DNA from: Auxenochlorella pyrenoidosa
Lineage: Eukaryota; Chlorophyta; Trebouxiophyceae; Chlorellales; Chlorellaceae
Length of the DNA stretch: 64,000 nt
NCBI GenBank assembly: GCA_001430745.1
Contig: KQ481946.1
Location: forward strand, 357,920-421,919
Reading direction: 5' to 3'
Under the pieces are notes generated by a model, which worked only from the letters and a program-made list of their open reading frames with translations, was not told where the DNA came from and ran no database searches. Numbering within the stretch: the stretch's first letter is position 1; the number at the start of each line of letters is the position of its first letter. A program made the translations under genes and the position numbers. Shown here in pieces: positions 33,101-43,236 of this stretch.

Positions 33101-36100
33101 CCGCAGCCCCGGCCGCCCTGCATGGCCGCAGCCGCTGAGCCGCCTCTGGCGCGCCCAACGCTCGCCCGCCCGCCCACCCTGAGCAGCCGCTGGTGCCCTT
33201 AACGCTCTCCTGCCCCACCCGTGTGCAGCCGACCTGGAGGATCGGCGGCAGCAGCTGGCGGCGATGATGCGGCAGGTGCTGGGGCGGGACCGCAAGATCC
33301 GGGAGAGCCTGGAGCTGAAGCTGGGCGCGCAGGTGGTGCTGTGCGCCAACTTGTCGAGCTCGCCCTACCTGGTCAACGGGTGTGTGTGTGTGTGTATGTG
33401 TGTGTGTGTGTGTGTGTGTGCGAAAAGCGAGGGGGGGGCCTTCGCCCAGTAGCATTTGTGTGTGTGTGCGTGTGTGTGTGTGAGGGGGGGGGGGCTGGTC
33501 AACTTGCACATGTGTGGGGCGCGCCCGCCCTGCTGGCCTGGTGGGCAGGAAGGCTGCTTGGCCTCTCGGCACGCAGGCGGCGCGTTCTAGTCCCTCGCTG
33601 CCTGCTCCTGAGTCTGCCCAGCCCTTTTCCCGGCCCCTGCCCCACCTGTTCACCGACACCTGTCCCTGCCCCTGCCCGGGCGACAGGTCCCGCGGCATCG
33701 TTGTTGGCTTCACTGACGGGCANNNNNNNNNNNNNNNNNNNNNNNNNNNNNNNNNNNNNNNNNNNNNNNNNNNNNNNNNNNNNNNNNNNNNNNNNNNNNN
33801 NNNNNNNNNNNNNNNNNNNNNNNNNNNNNNNNNNNNNNNNNNNNNNNNNNNNNNNNNNNNNNNNNNNNNNNNNNNNNNNNNNNNNNNNNNNNNNNNNNNN
33901 NNNNNNNNNNNNNNNNNNNNNNNNNNNNNNNNNNNNNNNNNNNNNNNNNNNNNNNNNNNNNNNNNNNNNNNNNNNNNNNNNNNNNNNNNNNNNNNNNNNN
34001 NNNCCTGTGGCTGATGGGCACGATGGCCGCTGTGGAATCGGAATTTAGCGTCAGCACAATGGTCGGCCACAGGCGCACCTCTCCTTGCCGCCAGTACGCT
34101 GCCCCAGTGCTGGTGTGTTTCCCTCTGCTGCTGCGACCATCTGCAGGCTGAGCTGCAGCGGCTGCAGAGCCTGCTTCAGCATGAAGAGGTGGGCCCACAG
34201 GCCCGTGGCAGCTGCCGCAATCCTGGCGGAACATTTCCAGGCAGAGTACCTGTCTACCGCTTCAGCCCGTGTTGCCAGGACTGCGCCCCTCTCCCAGGCT
34301 GCGAAGCACCTCCTGCCTCCTCCCTGGCATGTTTGGCATGACTTTGACCTGGCTGTTTGCCTCTGCAGAGGGAGGCGCTTGTGAGTGATGCCTCACTGCC
34401 ATTCCGGCAGCAGGCCGCAGCAACTCCCAGCAGAGGCGCTGGAAGCGACAGCCTGCCAAGGCATGGAGGGACCCAGCAACATAGTCAGCAGCATCCATCA
34501 CAGCAGCAGCAGCAGCAGCAGCAGCCAGCCCACCAGCGTGGGCAGGCTGCCCCTTTGGAGGCTGCGCAACTGCCTCCCAGCCCTGCCCCGAGCTGTGGCA
34601 GCATCAGCAGCGGCAGCGTGCTTGGCAGGACTGCCATGAGCCAGCTGCGGCTGTATGCACACAGGCGGCAACAGGCACAGCAGGCACAGCTTGCGGAGCT
34701 CGCAAGCCAGCAGCATGCGCAGCACAGTCCGCCGCAGTCAGCAGCACGGTCAGCGCAGCGGCAGGCGGAGCACGCGCCCGCACCCACCTCATCTGTAGCG
34801 CACACCGGCCCCTCTGATGGCGGCCTGGTGCCAGGAAACCCACTCAAGCGGCGCTTGGACCCCGACCTGCAAGCTGCCGCTGCCGCTCCCCTCGTCGGGG
34901 GCAGCAGCGAGCAGCTTGCAGCGAACAAGCCGCCACGGCGGCGGCGGCGCACCACGTGCCCAGACGAGCCGCGTTGTGATCCAGCTGACGTGCCCACACA
35001 GCTCCTGACCCAGCAGCAGCAGCAGCAGCAACCCGTTGCAGACAGCGCCAGCCAGGCATGCAACGCAGCGGCGCCTGCCGCGGGAGAAGCGTCTCCAACG
35101 AAAGCAGCAGTGGCGGCAGAGGCGGGCGGAAGAGGAGGGGGGTCGCTGGGTGCAGGCCCGCCAGCCTGTGCCGGCAGCCAGGTGGTCGACCTGACGCTGA
35201 GCGATGATGATGCCAGGCAGGACGGGGACCCAACTCCCGCTAACGGCGCCCTGCACGCCGCCGGCGCGGGGCTGGAGGCGCAGGGCGCGGCAGCAGCGGC
35301 GCCGCCTCTTGCAGAGCCGGCCTTCTTATCTTGCCCCTATGGGGGGGACAGCCTGGCTGCGCAGCTGTCCAAGGTGCGGGCCGACCTGCGGGCGCTGGAG
35401 GCGACACTGGAGCAGGCAAGGGGCCGGCCGCGCGCTGGCAGCTCCCGTGCTGCGTCAGCCGCCGGCGGCTGCGACACTGGGGCGACCCAGCCCTGCGCCA
35501 TGTGCTGCTGCCCCAGTGCGCACATGCCCTGTGCTGTGACTCTGCATAATGCTTCGTGAGAGCAAGTTCTGTGCTGCTGTGGGTCTCCGGAAACTGCTGC
35601 CGCGCTCAGAGTCGTCCGCAGCACTGGCTGGTTCATCCCCCTGTCTATCCCTGTTCTCCCGCTGCTCCTGCAGGCGCAGGGCGGCGCCGTGCCGCTGCCG
35701 CTTGTGCACTTCCGCTCCTGCAGCACCCCCATCTGCATCCACCCCCGCTCCTTTGAGCACAAGGTGGGGCGGCAGGCGGGGGCCCTTCCTGCTGTGCGTG
35801 CTGCTGAGCTCCTGGGTCATTCTCCAGCTCGCTCTAGGCACAGCAGGACAGCCCGCAGGCTGTGGCCACCACTCGCGCATGATGCCGAGTGCGCAAGTCT
35901 GTTTCCAGGCTGCCCAGTGCTGCGTCGCAGCACCGCCGCTTGCCCCTGCCGGTTGACGGTGCCTGCGCGCTGCTGACCTGGCGCCGCAGGTCCGGAACAT
36001 CGGCAGCATCTGGCGGGTGCAGGTGCCGCTGATGCTGGCCTGGGCCATGTGAGCGGCAGCCCCTGGCTGCAGCAGCAGACCTGCCGCATTGCCATTCCTG

Positions 36101-37919
36101 CTGCGCCCTGCAACCCGGCTTGCAGTCCTGGCCGTTCCGCCCTGCCCCTTGCCAACGCGCAGACTTCCTGCTGTGCACCCCTTAGTCTGTGTCAGTTTGC
36201 CCACCCACGCTGTTGCCATGCCGCTGCTGCACCCCCCACCATCACGCCACCCGGCAGGACCATCCACAAGGCGCAGGGAGCCTCCCTGGACCTGGTTGTT
36301 GTCGACATAGGCCGCGCCTTTGCAGTGGGGCAGGTGCGGTGAGGCGGGGCGGGGCAGCCAATAGGCGCGGCGGCTTGGCGCGTGCCTCGCCGCCGCAACT
36401 GCCTGTATTCTTTTGCCAGCTCGGGACGGCCAGGCCAGCTTCCGGGGCCTCCATGCCAACCGTCCCGTGGCAATCCGCCTGCAAGTGAGCCCTGCCTGGC
36501 CACTGTCGCCTGGGCACCGTTGCCTGGCCACTGCCGCGCCGACGCTGCCCTGCTGCCCCTGCTGCCCCTGCTGCCCCCGCTGCCCCCGCTGCCCAGGTGT
36601 ATGTGGCGCTGAGCCGCGCTCGCTCCATTGAGGGCCTTCGGGTGATCAACCTGCAGCCCTCCAGGATCAAGACCTGCCAGGAGGCGCGCCGCTTCTACGC
36701 CAGGTGGGCGCAGCGCCAGCGGGGCCTGGCTTCTGGTCTGCACAGCTGTGCACGCGCGGGCGGGCTGGTACGGGACAGCGCTGCGCAGCTACGGGACAGC
36801 GCTGCGCAGCTTCTGTCATACAAAGGCAGACACTCTTCTTTTCGTTCCGCCCACGCGTGGGCTGGCGTGAGCGCCACGCACGCCAGGCACGCCTCGCCGA
36901 GGAGCATGCACCAACCCCGTGCCGAATCCCTCCCCAGCCCCCACCCCCACCCCCCTACCCCCTACCCCCCATACTCCCCCACCCACGCAGGGCTGGCGCC
37001 CCGCTGCCGGCCAGCCAGGCGCTGCGCTTCCCGCTGCCCACCGACATGCCGCCAGACTTCTACCGAGCCCTGGAAGCGGGGCAGCCGCTCGAGCTGGCAG
37101 CGGCGCCGCACCTGGCCGGCCGCCCGCCAGGCAGCCCGGCGCAGCGAGCGCAGCAGCACGCCTCGCCTGGTTGGGAGGCCCAGCGCGGCGGTCGCAGCCT
37201 GAGCCTGCTGGCAGCGGCAGCACCGCTGTCACCCCTTGGGCGTGCCCAGCGGAGCGAGCCCGGGGCTTGTGCGCACGCCGGGGCGCCGTGCCAGGCGCGG
37301 CAGCAGCCAGCCACGCCAGCCACAGGCGGCGGCAGCGCGGCAGGCCACGCGCCTGCAGCAGCCGCCGGCGCAGCGGTGCAGGGTCCCCACCTGCCGCCGC
37401 TGGTGCCTGTACGGCTGCAGCTGGCTGGCCCCCCCAACAGGGAGTGCAGTGAGCAGAGTGGCGGCGACGGCGACGGCGGGGAAGCCATCGTGGTGGGGCG
37501 GTCCTTTCTGAGGGCGCATGCTGGCGATGTGGCGGGCCTGCTGCGCCTGCTGTGTGAGCAGTGCGAGGCACCCCCGGGCCGCGAGGTCAGGCCCCCAGCC
37601 TCGTGTGGGCTCCCCCACCCTTGGCCTGCGCTGCACCTGCCGGGCTTTGCATGCACGCCCTTGATGTGCCCGGCGCATCAACGCACGCCACGCCTGCCCC
37701 AGTTGCAGGCAGCTGCCACTGTGCCAGCCTGCGAGCCCCACCTGCCGCCCTCCCGCCCGCCTTGCCTGCCCCTCCCACCTGCAGTGGGACCTGCTGTGCT
37801 GCACCCACTCGGGCGGCGCCCCGCTGCGCGTGCCACGTGGCGCTGCTGTGCAGCTAGAGGAGCTGCTGTCCGCCGCCTACAGCCTGGTGCTGCGGGAGCG
37901 CCGACCGCGAGTCGGTTGA
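30113..37919 (+). CDS. PIF1-family 5'-3' DNA helicase with large low-complexity insertion (interrupted by assembly gap)
   Basis: ATP-dependent helicase of the PIF1/RRM3 group, expected to act on G-quadruplexes, forks and telomeres. Exons include 30113-30159 (MGDERLHLDSYQQAAW), 30288-30340, 30448-30530, 30757-30799, 31029-31134, 31319-31433, 31619-31748, 31908-31962, 32149-32181, 32369-32456, 32680-32791, 32949-33015, 33229-33379, 33687 into the gap, 34147-34188, 34369-35415, 35674-35763, 35990-36048, 36258-36333, 36597-36703, 36991-37585 and 37785-37919. Motifs: Walker A VTGPAGTGKS, Walker B NVLIVDEVSML, GDFHQLPPV, FLNRGLAFQSSLWQ, NGSRGIVVGF, PLMLAWAMTIHKAQGASLD, VYVALSRARSIEGL. About 350 residues of Gln/Ala-rich sequence (34369-35415) with the SIM-like VVDLTLSDDD split the C-terminal helicase domain. 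GC donors follow 30530, 31748, 32181 and 35415. No transit peptide is obvious, but the N-terminus is very short. Confidence 0.9.
33379..33485 (+). repeat. (GT)n-rich donor end of a PIF1 intron
   Basis: TG dinucleotide runs begin directly at the donor after base 33379, stop briefly, resume at 33457, and pass into a G run. Confidence 0.9.
33723..34003. other. Assembly gap (281 N) inside the PIF1 gene
   Basis: A run of 281 N falls in the exon that reads GIVVGFTDG, so part of the helicase C-terminal region, and perhaps an exon around 34004-34070, is missing. The N length may be an estimate. Confidence 0.98.
34498..34526 (+). repeat. (CAG)n tract coding poly-Gln
   Basis: A CAG run inside the PIF1 insertion encodes a Gln tract; a second, shorter CAG run lies near 35010-35030. 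Both are candidates for length variation between strains. Confidence 0.85.
36434..36484 (+). other. Possible 51-nt in-frame cassette exon of PIF1
   Basis: Between the exons ending 36333 and starting 36597 there is an AG, then 17 open codons reading ASFRGLHANRPVAIRLQ, then a GTGAGC donor. Inclusion keeps frame but would split the conserved GQ-VYVALSRA motif, so the skipped form is the expected helicase. Confidence 0.25.
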
Positions 37920-38285
37920 GCGGCCTCCCAGGCTGGCTGGAGGGCGGCAGGCCCCAAGGCCAAGGCAGGGCATGGTGTGGCGGTACCCGCCGCACATGGC
38001 GGCATCCAGTGTTGTCTTGATGCAGGCGCATCCGTCCCTAGTGCCATGCTCTCTCCTGTCAATGCAAGTTGCCAGGTTGTCCGCCAACAATTTTTGTATT
38101 ATGCACTTGACCCTGACTGGACTGACGCACTGGTTACGACGAGACTCCCAGTCCAGGGCCACTAGCCTGGGCAGTGCCGTGGCCCAGATGAAAGTCTACA
38201 CCGCGCTCCACGCGATGGGCAGCAAGCAGGCCGCAGCTCAACTGGCAAAGGCATCGCTGCCAGGAGGCGCAGCACAACTAGGCAA
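37920..38285. other. Convergent intergenic region, PIF1 and PAAT-like 3' ends
   Basis: 366 bp of less GC-rich sequence including TTTTTGTATTATGCAC near 38090-38105, likely the PIF1 3' UTR. No exact TGTAA and no gene was seen. Confidence 0.45.
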
Positions 38286-39388
38286 TCAGGCGGGTGCTTC
38301 CTGCTGCGGCTGCTGCGCCGCCAGCAGCTGCCGCAGCATGCCGTGCATCTCGCGGCACAGCCCCTCCAGCGCCGCCACCCGGCCTTCCAGCCGCCTCAAG
38401 GCAGCCTCCGCCTCCCCTCCCTGGGGAGCCTGCCACTGCTGCTCCTCCTGTCCGTCCTGCTGATTTTGCGGCTGCCCCTCCAGCGGCTGCCGCCCTCTTG
38501 AGGGCCGCTGGCCCTGCTGCGCCGCTGCAATGCCTGCCGCTTGTGCTGGCTGCCGCGATGCCGAGGGCGGCGCCTGCTGCAGCACTGACCTGGCAATGGC
38601 TGCCATCAGCGAGCGCTTGGGGTCCGCCGCTGGTGCCGCCGCTGGCCCTGCCGCTGACGGGCTGCCACTGCTGTTGCCGCCGTCCCCCGCCACAAGCTGG
38701 CTGAGCAGCCCCCTGATCTCGTCCATTTGAGAGCCGCCACTTGCGCCATCATCTAATCCTGCTGATGGTCCTGCCCCTGGAATGGCTGCCGCTGGCCCTC
38801 CTAGAGCTGCTGCTCTTTCCTCCGCGGCAGTTGGGGCTGCGGCACTGCATGATGGCGGCAGCTGATCCAGGCTGGCGAGGTGAAGCGTGTCGCGCTCAGC
38901 AAGAGACAGCAGGCGCAGCACAAGCGCGCCTACCCGCTGCGGCGGCTGCCATCGGTGCTCTATGCTCCACAACTGGGGCTGCTGCGGCTGCGGCTCGCCC
39001 CCACGCTGCTCGTGCTGCTGCTCTGACGTAGCTAGGGTGCCACGTAGTGAACACACATAACTGCGGTCGCCGCCAGCCTGCAGGGCGTACACCTCTGCAA
39101 TGCGTGCGCTGCTGACCAGCTGAAGGCCGATGGCACCCTGCATAGGGAGGGGCCGCGGGGTGTCGGGAGGTGGCACCTGCAGGGGCGGTGGCAGCGGCAG
39201 GCGGCAGCGGGAACAGCGACAGCTGCTGACAAATTGGACCTCACCTCTGCAGACACCTGGACCTGCAGCTCGCATGCACCCGCATCCTGAGGCCGTCGAA
39301 ACACTCGCAGGTTTGGCTCCACCCCGCTGCACCCAGCCTCCTCTGGCCAGCTTGAGCTGACGGAAACGCTCGCAGACGGGTGCAGCAT
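38286..39388 (-). CDS. PAAT-like protein (C10orf88 family)
   Basis: Resembles the animal ATPase PAAT/C10orf88 group by a central block: GLQLVSSARIAEVYA, SYVCSLRGT, then HRWQPPQRVGALVLRLLSLA, matching the family's 'LTSARxxEVY...CGTSRG...KLLSFGE' pattern as I recall it. PAAT is reported as a mitochondrial ABC-transporter-binding ATPase in mammals; I infer no function here. Two exons: 39388-39245 and 39137-38286. The start is the ATG of MLHPSASVSVSSSW. The C-terminal half is disordered and Gln/Ala-rich, ending with a probable coiled coil, RRLEGRVAALEGLCREMHG. The gene is divergent from the SMAP gene, with only 144 bp between start codons. The family call rests on recalled sequence and is moderate. 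Confidence 0.55.
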
Positions 39389-39532
39389 ATCTAAAACCAA
39401 TGATCAGCTGCCGAAAGCTGCAAAAATGAACGAATGAACAGGGATGCTGTGAGTGCTGGGCCCCAACAAGCTCGAGGTGAAGTTTCGCCACTCCCACTTG
39501 TGATCGCTGAACGCGCGAACACTGCCAAGTCC
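39389..39532. promoter_or_regulatory. Short bidirectional promoter, PAAT-like and SMAP-domain genes
   Basis: Only 144 bp separate two divergent start codons. If the in-frame upstream ATG at 39434 is used for the SMAP gene, the spacing falls to 45 bp. The segment is AT-richer than its flanks. No defined box was identified. Confidence 0.5.
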
Positions 39533-42450
39533 ATGAGCGACGGTCACGGGGTTCACCCGCCTCAAGGCGGGCCCCTGCAGCCTGCTGGGCGCAGGGAAGA
39601 GCGGGAGAGGTCTCGGGACGACAGACATCCGAGGAAGCGCAGCAGGAGCCCGCAGGAACCACGCAAGCCGCCTCCACCAGAGCGCCGCGGTGACGTTGGT
39701 GGCAGCTGGGAGCGGCACGACCGACACGGCGGCAGGGGCAGGCCCGACTGGCGTGGTCGTGGCGAGCCGCGGGACTGGGGGCATGGTGGGCCGGCCAGAC
39801 GCGGCCCAGACGGCAACTGGCGGGCGGGCCGTGGCCCACCAGGGCCGCCGCAGTGGCACCGGCCGCAGCAGGACGACGGCCCGCGGAGCCGGGGCCGCGA
39901 GCCCTCGCCGCCGCCGCGGCGTGGCAGGGGCCACTCGCCAGACTACACAGATGCAGGCCCGGGCTCTCGCCGCAAGGCGTCCCCAGACTACATGGACGCA
40001 GGCCCGGGGGCGCGCCGCCGTGAGCCCTCGCCGCCTCGCGGCAGGCACAGCAGCCCGGGGCGCAGCCGAGGGCAGCCGGCCTTTGTGCCGCGCAATGTGC
40101 AGCAGCACGGAGGCGGTGGCGGCGGCAGCAGGCCGCGCCTGCGCAGCAGGAGCCCAGAAGGAAGGCGCGGCGGCAGCGGGGCCGGGTCTCAGCATCCGCC
40201 TGGGCAACCGAGGGGCGCGGGTGAGGCCTTGAGCTGCTCACTTCTTCTCGCTTTCCTGCCTGCTGCTGCCTGTACCTGCCCTGCGCCAGCTGTCGTGCTG
40301 CCCACACTGACCCGCACGCCATTCGGCCCTCAGCCTGCGCCTGCTCTGTCTGGTTTGCAGGGCGGGGCCCTGGCGTGAGCAGTGTGAGGGCTGCGTTGTC
40401 CGCCCTTCTCTGCTGAACTTGCTTTCCCTTGTGCCTCCTCACACATCCGTGCAGAAGGCGCCGTTTGGCGGAGTGCCGAGCCGCAGTTGGCCAGCGGCAG
40501 GCCAAGAGCACGCACTTGAACCCCCCTCCTGCACGTGTCGTCCCCGCTGACCCTTCCCCTGCCGGCATAAGCTGCCCAGCAGCCCTCCAGGCACGCTGGA
40601 GCTAATGCGGCCGGCCATTCAAGGCACACTCCAGGTCGCTGCCCAGCTGCAGTGCTTGCGGTGCAGACCGCCCACTGCCCCTTGCTACTCCACCGCTGCC
40701 TTCCCCAGTTTCCTGCAGTTGACCACTCACTGTGTGGCAACTGAAAGTCCAAGACCCAGCGACCAAGCAGCACAGGGTGCCAACCAGCCCAAGACTCGAA
40801 CGCTCTACCCACCCCTTGCTCCCTCACTCGAGCACCAGGCCCCGCCCTGCTGCGCTCCGTGCACCCAGCGACCACCCCGCCCCCGCCTGGGCTCCCCCCT
40901 GCTCCTCCCCCGCAGCCCCTGGCAGCGGTGGCGGCCCCGTAGGCGTGGAGCGCGTGCGGGCCATGGCCGCGGCGGCAGCCGCCGTCGCCGCCAAGCTCTC
41001 CACGGCGGCCCCGGCGCCCAGCGGCAGCGGCCTGTCCCTGGACCAGAAGAAGAAGCTTCTGTGGGGGGGCAAGAAGAAGGAGGTGAAGGAGGAGCCGGCG
41101 CCGCAGGCAAGGGGGCGGGGGGCTTGGGAGGGCGTGGGCGTTGGCCGCCCCTGCCCATGCCGTGCTGCCCGCTGGGGCCGGCTGCAGGCTGAGGGTTTGC
41201 AGCTGGCACAGGAAGTGCCAGCCGGGGTTGCCAGCCACAGCCCAGCCGCCCCCCCTCCCAACCCCAACCCCAACCCCGGGGCCGCGCCTCTGCGCGGCGG
41301 GGACCCCATCCCTCTCTGCGGCACCAAGTGAAGCGCCAGTGGCTCCCCGCAGGCGGTGTTTGGGCAGAATCGCTGGGACCGCGCCGAGTTTGGCAGCGAG
41401 CAGGACAGGCTCAAGTTCATCAAGCTCATGGTGGGCCCCTGGGGTTGGGTAGTGGTGGTGGTGGTGGTGGTTGCGGGGGGGGGGAGGCGGGGGCGGGGCA
41501 GGGGCAGGCATGCGTGCGTGTCTGTGTGTGTGCGATGAGGAGGTGAGCCTGGATTGAGGCTCGGGCTCTCCACCAAAAGGGAAGCAGGGCGGGGCAGGGG
41601 CCGGCCAAGCTGGAGCCCTGGCTTGCCAGGAATCCGCCCCGAAGCCGACGCATGTGTGCAGCCTTTCTGCGCCTTGCGCCGCCCGCCTGGCGTCGGCACG
41701 GGGCATGTTCCTTGCGCCCGACTGCTTGCGGTTCAGCCAGGCTTCTGCAGCAGCCAGCTCAGCAGCCGCGTCGCCCTGGAGTCTAGGCCCCTTGACGCTC
41801 TTGGCATACCTCTGCCCCTGCAGGGCGGCAAGGCAGCAGCCGAGACGCTGTTGCAGCACGGCCCAGCACTTGAAGCCCCGCTGGCTGCGCCGGGGCAAGC
41901 GCCGCCTGCCTATGGGCCCGCGCTGCCAGGGGCCCAGGGGCCGGCAGCGGGAGCAGCGGCAGATGGCAAGGCGACATCAGACGGGCCTGCAGACTATGAC
42001 CCTTTCCAGCCAGACAGCTCCGCAGCGGGGGCAGGGGCGGCACAGGGGCCCGCCCTGTACGGCCCTGCGCTGCCTGGGGACTCGGCGCCGCCAGCAGAGG
42101 ATGCAGCGACGGCGCCTGCCACGGGGGCAGCGGCGCCAGGCGGCCTGCCCGTGGTGCCCGACATCATGAGACGTGAGCTGGCTCTGCCTGGCCTCCATTG
42201 CCCGCCCCACCTGCTTGCCCTACAGCTGCTGCTGCTGCTGCTGCCGCAGCTGGTATCCCAGATCAAACCCTTCAGTGAGGCGCAGGCCCGGGCGGCATTG
42301 CCCTCGGTGCACAACCGCGCCCACCCGCCGCCCTCTCGTCGTGCAGGCGACGCCCAGGCCCGCGTGCTGACCCAGCTGGAGCGGGAGTTTGAGTCGGGGC
42401 TGCGTCGCCAGCTGGGCGGCAACAGGGCGGCGGGGCTGGGTGCCCTCTGA
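39533..42450 (+). CDS. RS/RG-rich protein with C-terminal SMAP (small acidic protein-like) domain
   Basis: Probable nuclear, splicing-associated protein. Exons: 39533-40220, 40916-41106, 41353-41430, 41824-42172 and 42347-42450. The first exon is almost pure disorder with Arg-Ser, Arg-Gly and Pro-rich stretches (RKRSRSPQEPRKPPPPERR), plus two near repeats SPDYTDAGPGSRRK and SPDYMDAGPGARRR. The second exon carries LSLDQKKKLLWGGKKKE; the third FGQNRWDRAEFGSEQDRLKF then IKLM, continued as GGK, which fits the SMAP/RSRC2 C-terminal pattern. The tail has repeats of YGPALPG and ends QLEREFESGLRRQLGG. The donor after 41106 is GC. The start may instead be the in-frame ATG at 39434. A short extra exon between 40220 and 40916 cannot be excluded. 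Confidence 0.65.
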
Positions 42451-42598
42451 GCAGCCTGGCCACGCCCGGCGGCCAGCCTGCAGTGTGCCGGCAGTCTGGA
42501 CGTGCACAATGCCAGCGCAAACGTCGCACGGTCTGTGTGTGCGTTGCCCTTTTTGCACTCCCCGGCCTCTTGTTTGGCAGGTGGGAGTGCTCCTTGCA

Positions 42599-42603
42599 TG
42601 TAA
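42599..42603 (+). terminator. TGTAA poly(A) signal of the SMAP-domain gene
   Basis: TGTAA about 150 nt beyond the stop at 42450. Confidence 0.5.
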
Positions 42604-43236
42604 CATGGTTTGGCAAGGTCTGTCAGAACGAAGGGGCAGCCAGCTGGGAGTCCTGCAGCTGGGAGGCCTGCAGGGAGTGCTGGCTGCCGGAAAAGGCCTG
42701 GCCACACAGCAGCTTGGGGCCGCTGTAGAAAGTTTAACAACCAGCAAGGGGTGTTCAATTCGGTGAAGCGTGCATGCCGCCATCGTCATCATGCGGAGCC
42801 AGGTGCCAGCGTGCTGAGAGGGAGAATCAAAGGAGGCTGTGGAAGAAAATCGTCCGTGTGAGTTTAACAGAGAGGGCTGGGGACACGTTGATCGGCAGCA
42901 GGAGGCCAGAGGCTAGCAGCAGTACTGTCCCAAACTACGCAAGGGTAGAGAAGGAGGTCAGGGGTGGATTGCAAGGTGGAGACGCTTGATGCTGCGGCAC
43001 AATTTTGATTGAGTTTGAGTTTTTACGAGAAAACGGACCAGGAGGCGCCAAGAGGCGCACTGCAGGAATTATGCGCAGACAAGGCTGGCTGCAAGCCATG
43101 CACGCAGAGCAGGGAGGCAACACGTAAACAGGTTGCAGTTCAGGTTTCGTTTTCAGAATCGCTCGGATGAGACATGCGAGACGGCAGTTCAGCAAGGACA
43201 TCAGTGCGCGGAGGGGGCAGCGCTGGTCGCGCAGCA
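42604..43236. other. Intergenic
   Basis: About 630 bp with mixed composition between the SMAP gene and a minus-strand open frame. No supported feature. Confidence 0.4.

Noticed and set aside
33380..33485. GT-repeat region as a promoter or recombination element
   Set aside because: Its position exactly at an intron donor explains it. No independent signal supports another role.
38286..40568. A 760-codon minus-strand open frame covering the PAAT-like and SMAP genes
   Set aside because: Its right part is antisense to the RS-rich SMAP exon and uses no splice sites. Only the part from 39137 down belongs to a supported gene.
40330..41898. A 522-codon minus-strand open frame
   Set aside because: It lies opposite the SMAP-domain exons and their GC-rich introns, reads as low-complexity Pro/Gly/Ala, and has no domain. 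It is a GC-driven shadow.
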